A stretch of DNA of 64,000 bases. It comes from Deltaproteobacteria bacterium (GTDB taxonomy: Bacteria; Desulfobacterota; Desulfuromonadia; Geobacterales; Geobacteraceae). The notes beneath the pieces are model-generated. The model was given only the letters and a program-made list of their open reading frames with translations, did no database searches and had not been told where the DNA came from. The DNA lies in NCBI GenBank assembly GCA_009668975.1, contig SBEG01000019.1:20182-84181 (forward strand). Reading direction: 5' to 3'. A program made the position numbers and the translations under genes. Shown here piece by piece: positions 43,683 through 52,337 of the stretch; within the stretch, counting starts at the first letter, position 1, and each line of letters opens with the position of its first letter.

Positions 43683-44627
43683 ATGAAATGGATCAAACGT
43701 CTTTTTCACCCCCTCATCGCCTTCATCGCCATCCAGCTCGTCTGGGGGGTGTTAGTCCTGTTCTGGATCTCCTGGTTTCTGGACAGTAAACGGGAATTCC
43801 GCAACCTGGCCAAACACTATCGTCCGGAGCTCGTCAACAAAGGGCTCGATTGGACGGCCCTGCTGGGGGGACTGATCCTGCTCCTGGTCGTCCTTGCCGG
43901 CATCTATGTGCTCTTTCTCTACTGGAAGCGGCAGTATGACCTCTACCGGCAGCAGAAGAACATCATCTCGCAGGTCACTCACGAACTGAAATCGCCCCTT
44001 GCCTCAATCCAGCTCCACCTGGAAACGATCCGGCTCCGGCCGCTGGCACCCGAGAAAACCGAACAATTTCTCGACCTGATGCTCGATGATGTGGACCGTC
44101 TCAACCACCTGATCAGCAACCTGCTCATGGCGGCAAAACTCGAACAAAGGACCCGGGCATCTCTCAAGCGTCCGATCGATTTTTCGGCTTTTTTGGCGGC
44201 CTATTTCGAAAGAAAGCGCATGAGCCTTCCGGAGGGAAGCAGCCTCTCCCTGGACATTGAAGAAAACATCACGGTTACCTGCAATCCGGAAGAAATGGAA
44301 ACAGCATTGAGAAACCTGTTTGAGAACGCCACCCTCTACAGCCCGACGTCTCCGGAAATCAGCATAACGCTCCGTAGAGAAGGAAAACGCTGCCACCTCA
44401 CCTTTCAGGATAGAGGCAAGGGAATCGATCCCGAACATTTAAAAAAAATCTTCCGCATGTTCTATCGGGTTCGAAGCCACGGCGAAAATATCCGCGGAAC
44501 CGGCCTCGGACTCTATATCGTAAAGTCGGTAATCACAGCCCACGGAGGCAAGATCAAGGTGACAAGCGAAGGGCTCGGCACAGGCACCACTTTTCACATA
44601 TCACTGCCTCTTGCGGAGAAATCATGA
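43683..44627 (+). CDS. Membrane sensor histidine kinase
   Basis: 314 residues from the ATG at 43683; the TTG at 43623 is in frame but adds hydrophilic text. Two transmembrane helices (LIAFIAIQLVWGVLVLFW and LLGGLILLLVVLAGIYVLF) flank a very short sensor loop. Then HisKA with the phospho-histidine in ISQVTHELKSPLASIQLHLE, and HATPase_c with an N-box LRNLFENATLYSP, G1 FQDRGKGID, F-box and G2 GTGLGLYIVKSVI. The tiny periplasmic part suggests membrane or intracellular sensing. Coupled to the response regulator by an ATGA overlap. Confidence 0.92.
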   Translation: MKWIKRLFHPLIAFIAIQLVWGVLVLFWISWFLDSKREFRNLAKHYRPELVNKGLDWTALLGGLILLLVVLAGIYVLFLYWKRQYDLYRQQKNIISQVTHELKSPLASIQLHLETIRLRPLAPEKTEQFLDLMLDDVDRLNHLISNLLMAAKLEQRTRASLKRPIDFSAFLAAYFERKRMSLPEGSSLSLDIEENITVTCNPEEMETALRNLFENATLYSPTSPEISITLRREGKRCHLTFQDRGKGIDPEHLKKIFRMFYRVRSHGENIRGTGLGLYIVKSVITAHGGKIKVTSEGLGTGTTFHISLPLAEKS

Positions 44628-45370
44628 GCGAAGAAAAACCCCACATACTGCTGGTAGAGGACGAAATCCATCTGGCCCGCGGCATCTGTTTCAACCTGGA
44701 ATTGGAAGGGTACCGGGTAAGCCACATGGAAACCGGAGAGGAAGCCCTGCAGCGCCTTGCGTATGACCGCTTTTCCCTTATTATCCTCGACATTATGTTG
44801 CCGGGCATCGACGGTTTTGCCGTCTGCAAAAAAATACGGGAATTTGACATGCGGGTGCCGATCCTGATACTTTCCGCCCGCTCCGAAGAAGGTGACAGAA
44901 TTACCGGTCTCTCCGCCGGCGCCGATGATTATCTCATGAAGCCCTTCAACCTGAACGAATTCCTTCTGCGCGTGCAAGGAATGTTGAAACGTTCCGCCTG
45001 GTACCGCCCCGAACCGATTGAGGAAAGCTACCGGTTTGGCGAGAGTGAAGTGTATCTCCTCTCCTATCACGCGAAAACTCCCCAGGGAGAGATCGACCTG
45101 ACCGAATTGGAAGTCAAGATGCTGTCCTTTTTTTTCAAAAATGAAGGGAAAGCCGTATCCCGTGCCGACCTGCTGGAAACCGTCTGGGGCTATTCGAGCG
45201 ACACGGAAACCAGAACCCTTGACAATTTTCTCGTCCGTTTGAGGCGGTATTTTGAACCTGACCCGTCGCATCCGGTCCACTTCCAGACCGTGCGCGGGAT
45301 CGGTTATCGTTTTGTCCGGGAATTGAAAAGGAAACAGGAGGAAAGTCAGGACGTGGGAGAGATTCATTAG
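44624..45370 (+). CDS. OmpR/PhoB-family response regulator
   Basis: 248 residues. Receiver domain with acidic pocket (LLVEDEIHLARG), phosphorylated aspartate in LIILDIMLPGIDGF and lysine in YLMKPFNLNEFL. C-terminal winged helix with ELEVKMLSFFFKNEGKAVSRADLL and a recognition region (SDTETRTLDNFLVRLRRYFE, FQTVRGIGYRFV). All phosphotransfer residues are intact. It starts inside the stop codon of its kinase. Regulon unknown. Confidence 0.94.
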   Translation: MSEEKPHILLVEDEIHLARGICFNLELEGYRVSHMETGEEALQRLAYDRFSLIILDIMLPGIDGFAVCKKIREFDMRVPILILSARSEEGDRITGLSAGADDYLMKPFNLNEFLLRVQGMLKRSAWYRPEPIEESYRFGESEVYLLSYHAKTPQGEIDLTELEVKMLSFFFKNEGKAVSRADLLETVWGYSSDTETRTLDNFLVRLRRYFEPDPSHPVHFQTVRGIGYRFVRELKRKQEESQDVGEIH

Positions 45371-45410
45371 TACCACGCAACACTTGTTTTTTCATATGCA
45401 ACCCCGCCAA

Positions 45411-45476
45411 ACATCCCCTTGACAGGGGAGACTTAAAGGCGTCCCCCCTGTCAAGGGGGGATTGAGGGGGGATGAA
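45411..45476. repeat. CCCCTTGACAGGGG-type dispersed repeat
   Basis: Two inverted pieces, CCCCTTGACAGGGG and CCCCCTGTCAAGGGGG, followed by a G-rich GGATTGAGGGGGGATG tail, between the response regulator and metK. It resembles a common intergenic repeat of many bacterial genomes and encodes nothing. Confidence 0.6.
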
Positions 45477-45519
45477 TTTAGGTGTTACATTATACTGGAT
45501 GCCTCATATCGAAGTACGA

Positions 45520-45552
45520 AAAAAGCCGGATGGTTTCCCCATCCGGCTTTTG
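45520..45552. terminator. Intrinsic terminator between the two-component operon and metK
   Basis: AGCCGGATGG and CCATCCGGCT form a ten-base stem, with A-run and T-run at either side, so it can stop transcription on both strands at the convergent gene ends. Confidence 0.85.
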
Positions 45553-45582
45553 CTACGTTCACGCTAAAAGTTTTTTCGCCTG

Positions 45583-46752
45583 CTACAGTCCGGCTTTCGA
45601 CCTGAGAATTTCGACCTTGTCGGTTTTCTCCCAGGAAAACTCCGGCAGCTCACGGCCAAAATGACCATAGGCAGCAGTTTTCAGGTAGATGGGCCGGAGC
45701 AGATCTAGCTGCTCAATTATGGCCCGCGGTCTGAGGTCAAAGGTTTCCTTGACAATTTGAGCAATTCTCTCCGAAGGGATAACCCCGGTCCGGAAGGTAT
45801 TGATCATGACGGAGACCGGCTCGGCAACACCGATGGCATAGGCGACCTGAACTTCACACTTGTCGCAGAGCCCGGCAGCAACCAGGTTTTTCGCCACATA
45901 ACGACCCATGTAGGAAGCGGAGCGGTCAACCTTGGACGGATCCTTGCCGGAGAAGGCGCCACCACCATGGGACCCCTGGCCGCCATAGGTATCGACAATG
46001 ATCTTGCGACCGGTGAGGCCGCAGTCCCCCATGGGACCGCCGATAACGAAACGTCCGGTCGGGTTGATCAGAAAGCGGGTCGCATCCGTCATCAGTTCCG
46101 CGGGGATAATTTTCTTGACGACCTCTTCAATGATGCCTTCCTTGATCATCTCATAGGAAACCTCCGGCGAATGCTGGGAGGATACGACAACCGTATCAAT
46201 ACTCACCGGCTGATCGTCCAGATAACGGACAGAAACCTGGGATTTCGAATCGGGCCGGAGAAAATCGAGAACTCCTTGCTTACGCACATCGCTCAATCGT
46301 TTCGTCAACTTGTGAGCCAGCATGATCGGCATGGGCATAAGTTCAGGTGTGTCGTTGCAGGCATAACCGAACATGAGCCCCTGATCTCCGGCACCCTGGT
46401 CTTTAAATAGCCCCTGGCCCTCGGTAACACCCTGGGAAATATCCGGTGACTGCTTGTCGATGGAGGTAAGCACGGCGCAGGTTTCCCAGTCGAAGCCCAT
46501 GGCGGAATCATTGTAGCCGATCTCCTTGATGGTTTCGCGGGCAATCTTGGGATAGTCAACCACCGCATTGGTGGTTATCTCTCCCGCCATAACAACCATC
46601 CCGGTCGTTACAAGGGTTTCGCAGGCAACCCGCGAAGTGGGGTCCTGCGCAAGAATGGCGTCCAGCACCGCGTCTGATATCTGGTCGGCTACCTTATCCG
46701 GATGCCCTTCGGAAACCGATTCGGAAGTAAATTGAAAATCTGTCATGCCCAT
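45583..46752 (-). CDS. metK: S-adenosylmethionine synthetase
   Basis: 389 residues: ATP plus methionine to S-adenosylmethionine. Begins [23 protein letters not shown] (the HPDK loop binds ATP). [18 protein letters not shown] is one signature hexapeptide region, and [23 protein letters not shown] is the other with the active-site lysine. GAGGAG lies upstream of the ATG (46752 or two codons later, both fit). It has its own promoter and lies after ptsI on the same strand. Confidence 0.96.
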   Translation of the reverse strand: MGMTDFQFTSESVSEGHPDKVADQISDAVLDAILAQDPTSRVACETLVTTGMVVMAGEITTNAVVDYPKIARETIKEIGYNDSAMGFDWETCAVLTSIDKQSPDISQGVTEGQGLFKDQGAGDQGLMFGYACNDTPELMPMPIMLAHKLTKRLSDVRKQGVLDFLRPDSKSQVSVRYLDDQPVSIDTVVVSSQHSPEVSYEMIKEGIIEEVVKKIIPAELMTDATRFLINPTGRFVIGGPMGDCGLTGRKIIVDTYGGQGSHGGGAFSGKDPSKVDRSASYMGRYVAKNLVAAGLCDKCEVQVAYAIGVAEPVSVMINTFRTGVIPSERIAQIVKETFDLRPRAIIEQLDLLRPIYLKTAAYGHFGRELPEFSWEKTDKVEILRSKAGL

Positions 46753-46808
46753 GTGTTGTTACTCCTCTCGTCGTCTGCTGAGATGGCGGGGAAAACCCCA
46801 AAATGAGG

Positions 46809-46838
46809 ATGGTAGAATTCCGCCGGCACCTTTGTCAA
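46809..46838 (-). promoter_or_regulatory. Sigma-70-type promoter of metK
   Basis: Minus strand: perfect TTGACA (46838-46833), 18-base spacer, TACCAT (46814-46809). Lies between the ptsI terminator and metK. Confidence 0.65.
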
Positions 46839-46839
46839 G

Positions 46840-46871
46840 TCCTAAATAAAAATATCCACCCAGGCGGGTGG
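46840..46871 (-). terminator. Intrinsic terminator of ptsI
   Basis: Minus strand: CCACCC-GCCT-GGGTGG stem followed by ATATTTTTATTT. Ends the long envelope/PTS operon. Confidence 0.75.
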
Positions 46872-46883
46872 GTCCGTTGCTGC

Positions 46884-48647
46884 TCAATCAATACTGTCGG
46901 AGAACTTGGTCACTATCTGTCCTTGCAGATAGGCTTCAACCTCTGCCGCTGTCGCAAAAGACAGGGACTGTTGAGCCATCTCTTCCGCTTCAACCCGGCT
47001 GCAGCGGCGAAGTATTTTCTTAACCTTGGGAATCGACACCGCATTCATGGACAACTCGTCAAATCCCAGACCGAGAAGTATCGGCAGATAATTCGGCTCG
47101 CCCGCCATTTCCCCGCAGATGCTCACGTAAATCCCCGCACTATGGGCCGCATCGGCGACAATTTTCAGGGACCTTAGTACCGCCGGATGTAACGGCTCAT
47201 AGAGTTCTGAAAGATGCTCATTAGTGCGATCAATTGCCAGGGAGTACTGGATCAGGTCATTGGTGCCGACACTGAAGAAATCAACCTCGCGCGCCAACAA
47301 GTCGGCAATAATTACCGCCGACGGCGTCTCGATCATGATGCCGATTTCCATATTCACATCAAAAGGTATGGCCGCTGCCCGAAGCTCCTCCCTGGCCTCC
47401 TCAAGCAAGGCCTTTGCCGAGCGAATTTCGGCCACCCCGGAGATCATCGGGAAAAACACCTTCACCGTTCCGAAGGCACTCGCCCGGAGAATCGCGCGCA
47501 ACTGAGTCTTGAACAACTCGGGACAGCGAAGCGACAGACGGATAGCCCGCAGGCCAAGGGCAGGGTTAAGCTCATCGTCGAGATTCAACTCCGGAACAAA
47601 CTTGTCACCGCCCACATCCAGGGTCCTGATCGTTACCGGGTACGGCGCCATCTGGCGGGCAATTTCCGCGTAGGTACGAAATTGTTCCTCCTCATCAGGA
47701 ATCGCAGTCCGCCCCAGGAAAAGCATCTCGGTCCGATAGAGCCCGATTCCCTCACCGCCATGCTTTTTGATCGAAGGGACTTCCTCAATAAATTCAACAT
47801 TTCCCTTCAGGAGCATCCGCTGGCCGTCAAGAGTCTCGGCCGGCAGATCCCGTAGCTTCAGAAATTCCTTTTCCCGGTATTCATAGTACTGCTTATACTG
47901 GAGATAGTCGCGAAAGGTTTCCTGGTCAGGATCGATAATGACCAACCCTTTCGCTCCATCGACAATGATGGAATCACCATCCACCACTTCCCCGGTGATT
48001 TTTTCCAGGCCGACAACGGCCGGAATCTCCAGAGAACGCGACACAATCGCCGTATGGGAAGTTTTCCCGCCCAGATCGGTAACGAAACCGATTACCTTCT
48101 CTTTATCGAACTGAAGGATATCGGCGGGAGAAAGATCATGGGCAACGATCACCACACGCCCCTCCGCTTCGCAGAGAAGTTCGTGCCGTTTGCCGAGCAT
48201 ATTGCGGAGTACCCGTTCAACAACGGTTTCCACATCACTGCCCCGCTCGCGGAGATATTCGTCCTCGATGCCCGCGAAGAACCCTTTAAATTTCTTGAGG
48301 GTCCGGTTCAGAGCAGCCTCGGCGTTGATCATCTCCTGCTCAATGAGGCTGACCGTCTCACTGGTCAGCATGGTATCGTCAAGAATCATGAGATGAGTAT
48401 CGATGACGTAGAGATGTTCCGTCCCCTGAGTCCGGGATATCTGGTCCTTCAGATCCAGGAGATCCTCTTTCGCCCTGTGGAGTGCGGCAAAGAAACGTTC
48501 AATTTCGCCGGCAATCTCATCGGCGGCGATTGATGTTTCGACAACGACAACCTTGGTCCTGTCGGCAACACGTACCTCTCCAATGACAATCCCAGGGGAA
48601 GCTCCGATCCCTTGGTACATTCTGTTTTTACTCTTCTCCGAACCCAT
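46884..48647 (-). CDS. ptsI: PEP-protein phosphotransferase (enzyme I)
   Basis: 587 residues, full length. It takes phosphate from PEP and passes it to HPr. Phospho-histidine in DLGGKTSHTAIVSRSLEIPA (residue about 195). C-terminal PEP-binding barrel with GIGLYRTEMLFLGR, FFPMISGVAEIRSA and DFFSVGTNDLIQYSLAIDR, and an active-site cysteine in VSICGEMAGEP. It overlaps the ptsH stop by 20 bp, so the two are coupled. An internal ATG (MYQGIGASPG, 48620) is the alternative start. No EIIB/EIIC is in the window, so this enzyme probably feeds a regulatory relay. Confidence 0.96.
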   Translation of the reverse strand: MGSEKSKNRMYQGIGASPGIVIGEVRVADRTKVVVVETSIAADEIAGEIERFFAALHRAKEDLLDLKDQISRTQGTEHLYVIDTHLMILDDTMLTSETVSLIEQEMINAEAALNRTLKKFKGFFAGIEDEYLRERGSDVETVVERVLRNMLGKRHELLCEAEGRVVIVAHDLSPADILQFDKEKVIGFVTDLGGKTSHTAIVSRSLEIPAVVGLEKITGEVVDGDSIIVDGAKGLVIIDPDQETFRDYLQYKQYYEYREKEFLKLRDLPAETLDGQRMLLKGNVEFIEEVPSIKKHGGEGIGLYRTEMLFLGRTAIPDEEEQFRTYAEIARQMAPYPVTIRTLDVGGDKFVPELNLDDELNPALGLRAIRLSLRCPELFKTQLRAILRASAFGTVKVFFPMISGVAEIRSAKALLEEAREELRAAAIPFDVNMEIGIMIETPSAVIIADLLAREVDFFSVGTNDLIQYSLAIDRTNEHLSELYEPLHPAVLRSLKIVADAAHSAGIYVSICGEMAGEPNYLPILLGLGFDELSMNAVSIPKVKKILRRCSRVEAEEMAQQSLSFATAAEVEAYLQGQIVTKFSDSID

Positions 48648-48894
48648 CCGTTATTAGTTCCCCGAGAACATTCATCGCGTCCGCTTCATCCTCACCAGTA
48701 ACCTTGACGCGGATAACGCTACCCTTTGCCGCCGCAAGCATCATGATACCCATGATACTTTTGCCGTTTACCTCTATATCCTCCCGCTCAATCATGATAT
48801 CGGAATTGAAGCGGCTGGCGGTTTTCACCAGCAACGCCGATGCCCTGGCGTGAAGTCCCAATTTATTCGGTATGACAAATTCCTCAATCAGCAT
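48628..48894 (-). CDS. HPr phosphocarrier protein
   Basis: 88 residues from the ATG at 48894. Catalytic His in PNKLGLHARASALLVKTA (about residue 15) and regulatory Ser in VNGKSIMGIMMLAAAKGS (about residue 46), the site phosphorylated by HprK. Both sites are intact, matching the hprK gene three genes upstream. The in-frame extension to 48987 is not family-like. It is coupled to ptsI by overlap. Confidence 0.95.
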   Translation of the reverse strand: MLIEEFVIPNKLGLHARASALLVKTASRFNSDIMIEREDIEVNGKSIMGIMMLAAAKGSVIRVKVTGEDEADAMNVLGELITDGFGEE

Positions 48895-49000
48895 AACTAA
48901 CGTAACCACCCCGCGGCGAAATAACGCGGCAACGGGCAAAATAGAGTATCCCGTCACCGCAGGTACTACAGTAAACCTATTTGGCAAAACAGGTGAAAAA

Positions 49001-49393
49001 CTATTTCAGATAATCACCGGCTACGGAAATACTCTCCAGACCACACTTTTTTAAAGTAGCCGCAAGTTCCTCGACACCCAGCTTGTCTCGATCCGATGCG
49101 AACTTTATCACCATCGGAAGATTTACCCCGGTAATCACTTCGACTTCATTGTCCTTCAAAAACGAAATACTCATATTCGAGGGCGTACCGCCAAACATAT
49201 CCGTCATGATGATCACTCCGGCCCCGGAGACTTTCTCAATGGCGCCGGAGACACTGTCCCGAATCTGCTCTACGGAATCTTTCGCGGTGATCCCGATAGC
49301 TTCCGCCTTTTCGAGGCGACCAACTATCATTTCGGCTGCATTAAGAAGCTCCATGGCTAATCCTGCATGAGCAACCAATACCAAACCTATCAT
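49001..49393 (-). CDS. PTS EIIA component, mannose family
   Basis: 130 residues. EIIA-Man fold: phospho-histidine in GLVLVAHAGLAMELLNAAEM (residue about 9), then ITDMFGG-type IIMTDMFGGTPSNMSI and VITGVNLPMVIKFA. It accepts phosphate from HPr. Its IIB, IIC and IID partners are not present, so it may serve regulation rather than uptake. It directly follows rapZ with a three-base gap. Confidence 0.9.
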   Translation of the reverse strand: MIGLVLVAHAGLAMELLNAAEMIVGRLEKAEAIGITAKDSVEQIRDSVSGAIEKVSGAGVIIMTDMFGGTPSNMSISFLKDNEVEVITGVNLPMVIKFASDRDKLGVEELAATLKKCGLESISVAGDYLK

Positions 49394-49396
49394 AAA

Positions 49397-50254
49397 CTAC
49401 CCCTTCCCGATGTCCCGGTGAGTGATCTTTACTATCACATTTTTGTCAGCAAAAAAACTTTTCAGTTCCTCCGTTATCGCCACGGATCGGTGTTTTCCGC
49501 CGGTGCAGCCAGTTGAAATCGTCAGATATGACTTTCCTTCCCGCTGATATCCGGGGATCAGAAATTTCAGTAAATCAGTGAATCTGGCAAGGAATTGGAT
49601 TGTCTCATTCTTACCCAGAACATATTCACGCACCTGAGGGTCGAGTCCGGAATATTCCCGCAATGCCGGCACAAAAAACGGGTTGGGAAGGAAGCGTACA
49701 TCCATCACCAGGTCAGATTCGAGGGGAATACCATAGCGAAAACCGAAGGACTGCAGATGCACCGTCATCTCTCGGGCTTTTTCGCTACCTTTGAGAAATG
49801 AAATGACGGCATCCTTCAACTGATGGATATTGAACTCTGAAGTATCGATGACCCTGGTTGCCATCCGCCGCAGACCAGCCAACTGCTCCCGTTCATAGCG
49901 GATTCCCTCCGGCACCGAACCGCTTTTCGACACCGGGTGTCTGCGCCGCGTCTCAGAAAAACGACGGATGAGCACCTCGTCGGAGGCATCGAAAAAAACT
50001 ATCTCAAGCGTGTGCCCGGCCTGCCGAACGGTCTGCAGCACCTTTTCATACCCGCGGAGTGATTCGAGATCCCGGATATCCATTACCAATGCAACATCCC
50101 TGGTACTGTCAGCGGCCTTCGCAACCAGTTCCACAAAGGTGGGGATAAGGCTCACCGGGAGATTATCGATACAGAAAAAGCCCTCATCTTCGCAGACCCT
50201 TACTCCGGTGGACTTTCCGGATCCGGACAACCCGGTAATGATAACAATCCGCAT
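49397..50254 (-). CDS. rapZ: RapZ/YvcJ-family nucleotide-binding protein
   Basis: 285 residues from the ATG at 50254; the frame further upstream overlaps hprK. P-loop VIITGLSGSGKSTGVRVCEDEG at the N-terminus, DIRDLESLRGYEKVL, FFDASDEVLIRRFSETRRRHP, and the C-terminal DVRFLPNPFFVPALREYSGLD and ISTGCTGGKHRSV, which bind RNA or partners in E. coli RapZ. In enteric bacteria RapZ controls GlmS through sRNAs; in other phyla its role is less clear. It is typically linked to ptsN, as here. Confidence 0.94.
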   Translation of the reverse strand: MRIVIITGLSGSGKSTGVRVCEDEGFFCIDNLPVSLIPTFVELVAKAADSTRDVALVMDIRDLESLRGYEKVLQTVRQAGHTLEIVFFDASDEVLIRRFSETRRRHPVSKSGSVPEGIRYEREQLAGLRRMATRVIDTSEFNIHQLKDAVISFLKGSEKAREMTVHLQSFGFRYGIPLESDLVMDVRFLPNPFFVPALREYSGLDPQVREYVLGKNETIQFLARFTDLLKFLIPGYQREGKSYLTISTGCTGGKHRSVAITEELKSFFADKNVIVKITHRDIGKG

Positions 50255-50258
50255 CTGC

Positions 50259-51218
50259 TTACTCAACCTCGTCACCCGTAAGACAGCTTTCCATGCGGGC
50301 CAGGAGTCTTTCATCGAACTCACGTGCCGAATGATAGCCCATCCCCTTCAATAGAAAATTCCGCGCTGCCACCTCAATAATTGAAGTAAGGTTTCTGCCG
50401 AAACGAACGGGAATTTTCAGGTAGGGGAACCCAACTTCGAGAATAGTATAGGTCTCGTCATCAATACCAAGACGATCATACTCCTGAGTCGGCTCCCATT
50501 CCACAAGCTCGATCACGAGATTGATGATTTTCTTTTCCCGAATGGCGGAAATCCCGAATAAATCCTTGATATTGATAATACCGAGCCCTCTGATCTCCAT
50601 GCGGAACTGCAGTGATTCAGAGGCGCTGCCGACCAGCGCGGCAGCACTTCTTTTCCTGATCTGTACGATATCATCCGCCACGAGACGATGACCGCGGATT
50701 ACCAGATCAAGGGCACTTTCACTCTTGCCGATTCCGCTTTTCCCAAGAATCAGCACGCCAACGCCAAATACGTCAACCAGCACACCCTGTGCATGGGTGA
50801 TGGGCAGTAACCGCTCCTCGAGAAATTTCGTCACCAGAGAAATGCAGTTGGAAGAAAGGTGATGTGTCCGTAAGAGGGGGATCCCAGCCTTATTGGCGGC
50901 CCGGACCAGGCAGCCGGGAGGATCAAGGCCCATGGTAGTGACAAAACAGATGACGGGAAAGGCACAGAGCTTATCGAGATGGCGGCACGCCGTTTCTTCG
51001 GGTAACTGCCGGAGATACGATATCTCCGTACTGCCGAGAATTTGGATCCGATCCGGATGCAGGTGTTCCGTATAACCCGTAAGAGCAAGCCCCGGCTTCT
51101 GGATGCGCGGAGTTTCAATCCTGTTGCCAAGACCGCGCTCCCCCGCAAGAATGGTAAGATCAAGTCCATATTCCGAATCATGAAGAAGATCTTCAATAGT
51201 GGGACTACATTGTCTCAA
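50259..51218 (-). CDS. hprK: HPr kinase/phosphorylase
   Basis: 319 residues. P-loop in FGVGVLILGKSGIGKSESALDLV (about 152-174) and the C-terminal signature AIREKKIINLVIELVEWE and KIPVRFGRNLTSIIEVAARNF. It phosphorylates Ser46 of HPr and removes it, linking PTS activity to metabolic state. In Gram-negatives it usually lies with ptsN and rapZ, as here. It overlaps the ptsN stop by ATGA. Confidence 0.95.
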   Translation of the reverse strand: MRQCSPTIEDLLHDSEYGLDLTILAGERGLGNRIETPRIQKPGLALTGYTEHLHPDRIQILGSTEISYLRQLPEETACRHLDKLCAFPVICFVTTMGLDPPGCLVRAANKAGIPLLRTHHLSSNCISLVTKFLEERLLPITHAQGVLVDVFGVGVLILGKSGIGKSESALDLVIRGHRLVADDIVQIRKRSAAALVGSASESLQFRMEIRGLGIINIKDLFGISAIREKKIINLVIELVEWEPTQEYDRLGIDDETYTILEVGFPYLKIPVRFGRNLTSIIEVAARNFLLKGMGYHSAREFDERLLARMESCLTGDEVE

Positions 51219-51676
51219 AACCTGGCATCCTGTTCCTGAATGATATCATACAGTGAATCTGCACCTGCAGCCTCCAGCAGACGGACGCGCAGCGTCCGAT
51301 CTTTCAGAAGCCGGGAGATTCTGGCCAGAAGCTTCAGATAAAGATCAAAGGAATTCTCATCGGCAATCAGGAGAAAAAACAGGGTAACCGGCTTGCCGTC
51401 CAAGGCATCATAGGTAATGCCTTTCGTGCTGCGTCCAAAAACGACCAGGGGATCACCCCCTATCCGCAGCTTGGCATGGGGGATGGCAATGCCACCCCCG
51501 ATACCGGTGCTGCCGAGCAATTCCCGCTCCAGTAGAAGATGGAGCACCTCCTCACGATCAATTGCGGAATGGCGTTCTACGAGCTTTGCAACAAGCTCCT
51601 TCAGCACATCATCCTTGGTCGTGGAAACCAGGCTGGGAATAATATCCAGGGAATTGAAATAGGTGCCTATTTTCAT
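51215..51676 (-). CDS. ptsN: PTS EIIA-Ntr (nitrogen-related)
   Basis: 153 residues from the ATG at 51676 with GAGG upstream; an in-frame ATG at 51694 adds six residues. EIIA fructose-type fold with phospho-histidine in GIGGGIAIPHAKLRIGGDP and RSTKGITYDALDGKPVTLFFLLIAD. EIIA-Ntr regulates potassium transport, sigma-54-related genes and envelope functions by its phosphorylation state. Its stop codon overlaps hprK. Confidence 0.94.
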   Translation of the reverse strand: MKIGTYFNSLDIIPSLVSTTKDDVLKELVAKLVERHSAIDREEVLHLLLERELLGSTGIGGGIAIPHAKLRIGGDPLVVFGRSTKGITYDALDGKPVTLFFLLIADENSFDLYLKLLARISRLLKDRTLRVRLLEAAGADSLYDIIQEQDARF

Positions 51677-51724
51677 CAATTCCTCAGACTGCAAGCAAAA
51701 CCACGTGACTCAGCACGTACATGA

Positions 51725-52270
51725 TCAACCTTTCTGCGGCTCGATCAAACCAAAATTCCCGTCCTTGCGACGATAGATGACATTAATATCTTCTGTTGAA
51801 GAATCGGTAAACACCAGAAAATCCTTGTTGAGGAGATCCATTTGCATGACGGCCTCTTCAACGGACATCGGTTTAATGGAAAAAGTATTTGACTTGATGA
51901 TCACCGGCTCCTGGCTTTGTTCGATACTTTCCGCGGCAAGAATCGTCTTCTTCACCCGCCTATCGGTGCTGTCATTACCAGGCTTGTGAGCCTTGATGCG
52001 CTCTTTGTAGCGACGGAGCTGCCGCTCGATCTTATCGGTCACCGCATCAAGCGCCGCATACATGTCATTGGTCTCTTCGGAGGCCTTGATGGTAATCCCT
52101 CTCGCGGTAATGGTTATTTCAGCGATATGGCGAATTTTCTCCACCGTCAGAAAAACCTGGGCAACAATCGGTTCGTCGATATACTTCTGGACCTTGTCGA
52201 GTTTTTCCTGAGCATAAGCCTTGAGAGGCTCGCTGGACTCCATATGTCTGAAGGTTGTTGTAATCTGCAT
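51725..52270 (-). CDS. hpf: Ribosome hibernation promoting factor, long form
   Basis: 181 residues: N-terminal S30AE domain (ITTTFRHMESSEPLKAYAQEKLDKV, EITITARGITIKASEETNDMYAALDAVTDKIERQL in pieces) plus a C-terminal dimerisation domain (IIKSNTFSIKPMSVEEAVMQMDLL, FLVFTDSSTEDINVIYRRKDGNFGLIEP in pieces). The long form makes 100S ribosome dimers alone. It lies between rpoN and ptsN, its classical position. Confidence 0.94.
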   Translation of the reverse strand: MQITTTFRHMESSEPLKAYAQEKLDKVQKYIDEPIVAQVFLTVEKIRHIAEITITARGITIKASEETNDMYAALDAVTDKIERQLRRYKERIKAHKPGNDSTDRRVKKTILAAESIEQSQEPVIIKSNTFSIKPMSVEEAVMQMDLLNKDFLVFTDSSTEDINVIYRRKDGNFGLIEPQKG

Positions 52271-52337
52271 GGTTAGTATCTCCTTTTCACTTGATAATTC
52301 AGTAATGTAACAATTGAGGGTACGGTCTTGCGTGAGG